Below are positions 5,773 through 8,453 of a stretch of DNA of 8,453 nucleotides, one piece after another. The position numbers and the translations under genes were made by a program. The stretch spans positions 1 through 8,453 of the forward strand of contig CAMLPZ010000184.1 in the NCBI GenBank assembly GCA_946482045.1, given 5' to 3'. Positions within the stretch are counted from its first letter, which is position 1; each line of letters opens with the position of its first letter. This DNA is from an uncultured Asticcacaulis sp. GTDB lineage: Bacteria; Pseudomonadota; Alphaproteobacteria; Caulobacterales; Caulobacteraceae. The notes under the pieces are model-generated. The model did no database searches, had not been told where the DNA came from, and saw only the letters and a program-made list of their open reading frames with translations.

Positions 5773-6273
5773 ATGGACTATTACTACGCCCATATCGACA
5801 CACCCGTAGGCCGGGCTTCATTGACCGCTGACCCGGACGGCGCGCTGGTCGAGTTCTACTTTCTGAACGAAGGCAGCCTGAAACCCAGGCTGGCCGTGCC
5901 TGGCATGGCGACGCTCTCACCCGAACGCTTACGCGACGCCGAGAGCCAGATCGGCGAATATTTCGCAGGGACGCGCAAGACCTTCGACCTCTGCGTCAGG
6001 CCCGCGGGCACGCCTTTCCAGCAGAAGGTGTGGCGGGCGCTCCTCGATATTCCTTATGGCGAGACGATTTCCTATCAGCAGCTGGCGATCACCGTCGGCG
6101 ACATCAACGCAATGCGCGCGGTCGGCGCTGCCAACGGCAAGAACCCGGTGTCGCTGGTCATTCCGTGCCACCGCGTCATCGGCAAGAACGGCAGCCTGAC
6201 CGGCTACGGCGGCGGACTGCCGCTCAAGAAGTGGCTGCTGGAATTTGAGGCGCCCCAGACACATTTGTTTTGA
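5773..6273 (+). CDS. ogt: Methylated-DNA--[protein]-cysteine S-methyltransferase
   Basis: A 166-residue suicide DNA-repair protein that transfers the alkyl group from O6-alkylguanine (and O4-alkylthymine) to its own Cys. The acceptor is Cys132 in the signature IPCHRVIG. The helix-turn-helix before it is typical (VWRALLDIPYGETISYQQLA), with the Arg finger in MRAVGAANGKNPVSLV and the downstream GSLTGYGGGLPLKKWLLEFE that closes the active site. The N-terminal ribonuclease-H-like domain (about 1-80) is present but short on recognisable motifs. There is no Ada-type N-terminal domain, so this is the stand-alone Ogt form. AAGG lies 4 bases before the ATG. The gene follows the merR-like gene by 42 bases with no visible terminator, so some co-transcription is possible, but no functional link is evident. 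Confidence 0.93.
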   Translation: MDYYYAHIDTPVGRASLTADPDGALVEFYFLNEGSLKPRLAVPGMATLSPERLRDAESQIGEYFAGTRKTFDLCVRPAGTPFQQKVWRALLDIPYGETISYQQLAITVGDINAMRAVGAANGKNPVSLVIPCHRVIGKNGSLTGYGGGLPLKKWLLEFEAPQTHLF

Positions 6274-6330
6274 AATACCCCTGTTCGGCGGGACCGTGCA
6301 GCGATAGTATTGCCCATTCGGGGGGATGCC

Positions 6331-7311
6331 ATGCGCGCCGTAATCGCCGCACTTTTTGCCGCTATTTTGCTGCCCGTCGCGGCTGTCGCCAAACCACCTT
6401 CTGAGGTGGAGGACGCGGCCCTGCGCATCGGCTCGGTCGAAGAGCCGCCGCCCGGTTTCAAACCGGTGGGGCGCGGCATGGTCAAGCCTATCCGGCTGAC
6501 CGGAGTAATGGCTCCAGACTGGCTGATCGACAGCGAAAAGAGCGGCATGCCGTCCTATAATTGCGGCACGGGCGGCTGCTATGTCGAGATCTGGTCTCAG
6601 CAGCCTGACGGTCATTATGCCCGCATCTATGCCAACCAGATGCGCGCCCGCGACCTGCACCGCATCTCAGGCGACGAGCGGCGCTGGCTTGAGGTCGATT
6701 TCCATGGCACGACCTGCAATCTGGCCGGGGCCGAAGCCTGCCCGTGGGGTTTCGAATGGCAGGACGATGGGTTTGGCGGCAAGTTCCTTGGGTCTTCCTT
6801 GCGCTTTATCGATGGTGAGATCGTGCGCGCCGGCGGATTCCCTCAGGCGCTCGATCCGTTGACGCAAGGGGACCGGGCGCAGATGCCGGCTGAATTGCTG
6901 GCCGTCGTGGATAAGGATCAGGCGGCGTGTGCGGCATCCGGCGGAAAGCTGGGGCTCGAAGGCCTGGCCGGGCGGCTTCCGGATCTTAATGGCGACGGCG
7001 TTCCGGACTGGGCCTATGACGGGCTGCTGACGCTGTGCGACTACGGCGAAGGCGAATGGCCGGCCGGCGACCGCTGCGCGCAACTAACCTGCGGGACGCG
7101 GCTGTGGGTGTCGCGCCGCGAGGGGGGCACTGTCGCCTGGGCCGAGGTCGCTAAGACGCCGGAACGCCCCTATGCCCTGCGTCTGACGAAGGCGGGCGTG
7201 ACAGGCGTCTATCAGCTTGACGCCCCGCCAGGCGTCTCCGACGACAGCCTGGAAGCCTGCGACACCGGGACGCTGGCGCGCTGCGTCCTGACGCCGCTTT
7301 CTGTGCGGTGA
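6331..7311 (+). CDS. Exported Cys-containing protein with EF-hand-like loop, function unknown
   Basis: A 326-residue protein that I cannot assign to a known family. Residues 1-20 are a clear signal peptide (MRAVIAALFAAILLPVAAVA, cleavage before KPP), so it is periplasmic or secreted. The mature part has several Cys, including close pairs C78-GTGG-C83 and C129/C137 (TCNLAGAEACPWGFEW), which suggests disulfides. A DLNGDGVPD segment (218-226) fits the DxNxDGxxD calcium-binding loop seen in EF-hand, dockerin and FG-GAP-type proteins; only one copy is visible. Further Cys occur in LTLCDYGEGEW, DRCAQLTCGTRLW and near the C-terminus (EACDTGTLARCVL). I chose ATG 6331 over an upstream in-frame TTG at 6310 because GGGGGA lies 5 bases before it and the signal peptide starts there. 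A weak -10-like TAGTAT lies at 6305-6310. Confidence 0.8.
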   Translation: MRAVIAALFAAILLPVAAVAKPPSEVEDAALRIGSVEEPPPGFKPVGRGMVKPIRLTGVMAPDWLIDSEKSGMPSYNCGTGGCYVEIWSQQPDGHYARIYANQMRARDLHRISGDERRWLEVDFHGTTCNLAGAEACPWGFEWQDDGFGGKFLGSSLRFIDGEIVRAGGFPQALDPLTQGDRAQMPAELLAVVDKDQAACAASGGKLGLEGLAGRLPDLNGDGVPDWAYDGLLTLCDYGEGEWPAGDRCAQLTCGTRLWVSRREGGTVAWAEVAKTPERPYALRLTKAGVTGVYQLDAPPGVSDDSLEACDTGTLARCVLTPLSVR

Positions 7312-7342
7312 CAGTTCTCCCCCCTGCCCCGGATTATGACTG

Positions 7343-7753
7343 ATGACGCAATACAGTAACGACACGCTAATGGACTTTATAATTAGGACATTGGTGTGCT
7401 GTAGGCCACCTGGAAACGACTATGAAAGCGAAATACGTCAGATATTTTCAGAGACCCCGGACAGCAAAAAGAAACGCGCACTCAAAGAAGCGATAGGTGA
7501 CCTTGCTTCGATCATTAGAGATGCCGGGCCTGAAGGCGTTAGACGCCTGGAGGCCGATCTGAAAGAGCATGGCCTGCCGTCTTACGTGGAAATACTCGCG
7601 CAACACTCAAACGGCGTACAAAAATTGCTGAAGAAGCGCCGCCTCAGGGACATGACCGAAGTGTACATTCTGAAGGACGCGCGCGACAGCGGTTTCCTCA
7701 CTGAAGACGAGACGATCAAAGCCGACAAGTTGCTTGAGACATGGGAATTCTAA
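7343..7753 (+). CDS. Small hypothetical protein, unrecognised
   Basis: A 136-residue, charged, probably cytoplasmic and largely helical protein; no signal peptide or membrane segment. Cys19-Cys20 are adjacent (TLVCCRPPGND). The middle is rich in Lys, Glu and Arg (DSKKKRALKEAIGDLASIIRD) and a second basic helix follows (VQKLLKKRRLRDMTEVYILKDARDSG). The C-terminus (FLTEDETIKADKLLETWEF) is acidic. The DNA is visibly less GC-biased than its neighbours and uses ATA, AGG and AGA codons that the flanking genes avoid, which hints at recent acquisition. The ribosome-binding site is poor (GGA 9 bases before the ATG). The frame stays open over 137 codons at lower GC, which supports a real gene. No function can be proposed. 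Confidence 0.65.
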   Translation: MTQYSNDTLMDFIIRTLVCCRPPGNDYESEIRQIFSETPDSKKKRALKEAIGDLASIIRDAGPEGVRRLEADLKEHGLPSYVEILAQHSNGVQKLLKKRRLRDMTEVYILKDARDSGFLTEDETIKADKLLETWEF

Positions 7754-7836
7754 CGCCTGACCGACTGTGGCAATTTAAGCGTCGTCAAACCTGTGCGGCT
7801 AGCTTAGAAGTGGCGCATCCAAATCGAGGGCCAATC

Positions 7837-8367
7837 ATGCTGAAATCCTGGAAAATCGCTTGTCTTCTGCCGGTCCTGGTCCTGGCCGCCTGCGGGCCGC
7901 GTGGCGCCGACAATGACGGCGGCGAAGCGATCCAGCTGGCCGCGCCCATCGCCTATACGGACGCCGAAAAGGCCGAAATCTTGAAGACATTTCCGGCGCC
8001 CTACGATACCGCCGACCTCGCCGCCGGTGAAAAACAGTTCAATAAATGCCGCGCCTGCCACACCATCACGCCCGACGGCATGAACATGTCCGGCCCGCAT
8101 CTGTTCGGCGTCTTTGGCCGCAAGGCCGCGACAGCCGCGGGCTATCCCTATTCCGAAGCCATGCGCAAGCATGCGGTGGTGTGGGATTATGAGACTTTGG
8201 ACACCTTCCTCAAGGCGCCGCAACAGACGGTCAAGGGCACCAAGATGGGCTATCCCGGCATCAAGGACGATGCTGACCGCCGCAACCTGATCGCCTATAT
8301 CCGGCTGATGGCCGCCCCGAAGACAAGCGCTGCGGTGTCAGCTGAGAGTGCGGCGGCGGCGGAATAG
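7837..8367 (+). CDS. Class I c-type cytochrome, lipoprotein
   Basis: A 176-residue electron-transfer protein with one covalent haem. Residues 1-18 are a lipoprotein signal ending in the lipobox LAAC; Cys19 would be lipidated, anchoring the protein to a membrane on the periplasmic side. The haem site is CRACH (Cys71, Cys74, His75) and the sixth ligand is Met137 in GTKMGYPGIKD, as in cytochrome c2/c552-like proteins; SGPHLFGVFGRKA after the haem site is also typical. The tail is Ala- and Ser-rich (TSAAVSAESAAAAE). GAGGG lies 6 bases before ATG 7837. The frame is open back to 7741, but that extension lacks family similarity and would bury the signal peptide. The protein may shuttle electrons to a terminal oxidase, as membrane-anchored CycM-type cytochromes do; no oxidase gene is in view. 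Confidence 0.93.
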   Translation: MLKSWKIACLLPVLVLAACGPRGADNDGGEAIQLAAPIAYTDAEKAEILKTFPAPYDTADLAAGEKQFNKCRACHTITPDGMNMSGPHLFGVFGRKAATAAGYPYSEAMRKHAVVWDYETLDTFLKAPQQTVKGTKMGYPGIKDDADRRNLIAYIRLMAAPKTSAAVSAESAAAAE

Positions 8368-8373
8368 TTCGTC

Positions 8374-8402
8374 CACAGATTGCACAGATTGGCTCAGATT
8401 GG
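8374..8402. repeat. Three tandem copies of a CACAGATTG-type unit
   Basis: Directly after the cytochrome gene come CACAGATTG (8374-8382), CACAGATTGG (8383-8392) and CTCAGATTGG (8393-8402). The 9- to 10-bp periodicity and near-identical units make chance unlikely. The unit recalls short intergenic CACAGATT repeats that I recollect from various bacterial genomes; its role here is unknown. Confidence 0.6.
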
Positions 8403-8453
8403 ACTGCGCCCTTGTAGTGAGGCATAAAATCACGGACAGTTCCTTGAAAGGAC
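8399..8453 (+). promoter_or_regulatory. Candidate promoter and ribosome-binding site of a next gene beyond the window
   Basis: A -10-like TAAAAT (8425-8430, 5 of 6 to consensus) is followed about 18 bases later by AAAGGA (8447-8452), a good Shine-Dalgarno sequence at the window edge. TTGGAC (8399-8404) could be a -35 but with a 20-bp spacer, which is long. A gene probably starts within about 10 bases of the right edge. A small inverted repeat TCCTT-GA-AAGGA (8441-8452) overlaps the ribosome-binding site. Confidence 0.35.

Noticed and set aside
6310..6330. TTG start for the exported protein
   Set aside because: ATG 6331 has a good ribosome-binding site and begins a normal signal peptide; the seven extra residues would precede it.
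7741..7836. Longer reading frame for the cytochrome
   Set aside because: The extension overlaps the preceding gene and would put 32 residues before a well-formed lipoprotein signal; ATG 7837 has GAGGG correctly placed.

Overview
The window looks like chromosomal DNA from a high-GC alphaproteobacterium, most probably of the Caulobacterales (Asticcacaulis- or Caulobacter-like). This rests on the codon bias, a secreted family 31 glycosidase with a PA14 insert, a lipoprotein class I cytochrome c, and one promoter that appears to give a leaderless mRNA. The genus is inferred, not proven. No tRNA, rRNA, insertion sequence, phage gene or CRISPR array is visible.

Layout. (1) 1-431: the first 23 codons of a leftward gene run off the left edge. 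A regulatory gap of about 360 bases follows, holding two copies of a CAATT-N6-CAATTGCG element and a GC-rich hairpin. (2) 432-3347: a large exported GH31 alpha-glycosidase, probably an alpha-xylosidase or alpha-glucosidase, with a PA14 domain inside its C-terminal beta-sandwich. (3) 3314-4475: a divergent pair made of a polytopic membrane protein (leftward, its 3' end overlapping the GH31 gene) and an HxlR-family repressor (rightward). They share a 115-base intergenic region with a 36-bp near-perfect palindrome that overlaps -35-like elements facing both ways. (4) 4512-5730: a second divergent pair, a glutaredoxin-MauE fusion membrane protein (leftward) and a MerR-family regulator (rightward), around a mer-type operator. 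(5) 5773-6273: ogt, the DNA repair methyltransferase, 42 bases after the merR-like gene and possibly co-transcribed with it. (6) 6331-7311: an exported Cys-containing protein with an EF-hand-like calcium loop, function unknown. (7) 7343-7753: an unrecognised small protein with less GC-biased sequence. (8) 7837-8367: a lipoprotein cytochrome c. The right edge holds a short tandem repeat and what looks like the promoter and ribosome-binding site of a next gene outside the window.

How it fits together. The middle of the window (about 3.3-5.7 kb) is two compact regulator/membrane-protein divergons back to back, both plausibly thiol- or redox-linked: an HxlR protein with the family's N-terminal Cys, and a MerR protein with a C-terminal Cys pair controlling a glutaredoxin-MauE protein. 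The other genes are ordinary single-gene units. The best candidates for something little described are the MerR/glutaredoxin-MauE unit, the symmetric HxlR operator with its leaderless promoter, and the two uncharacterised genes at 6331 and 7343.
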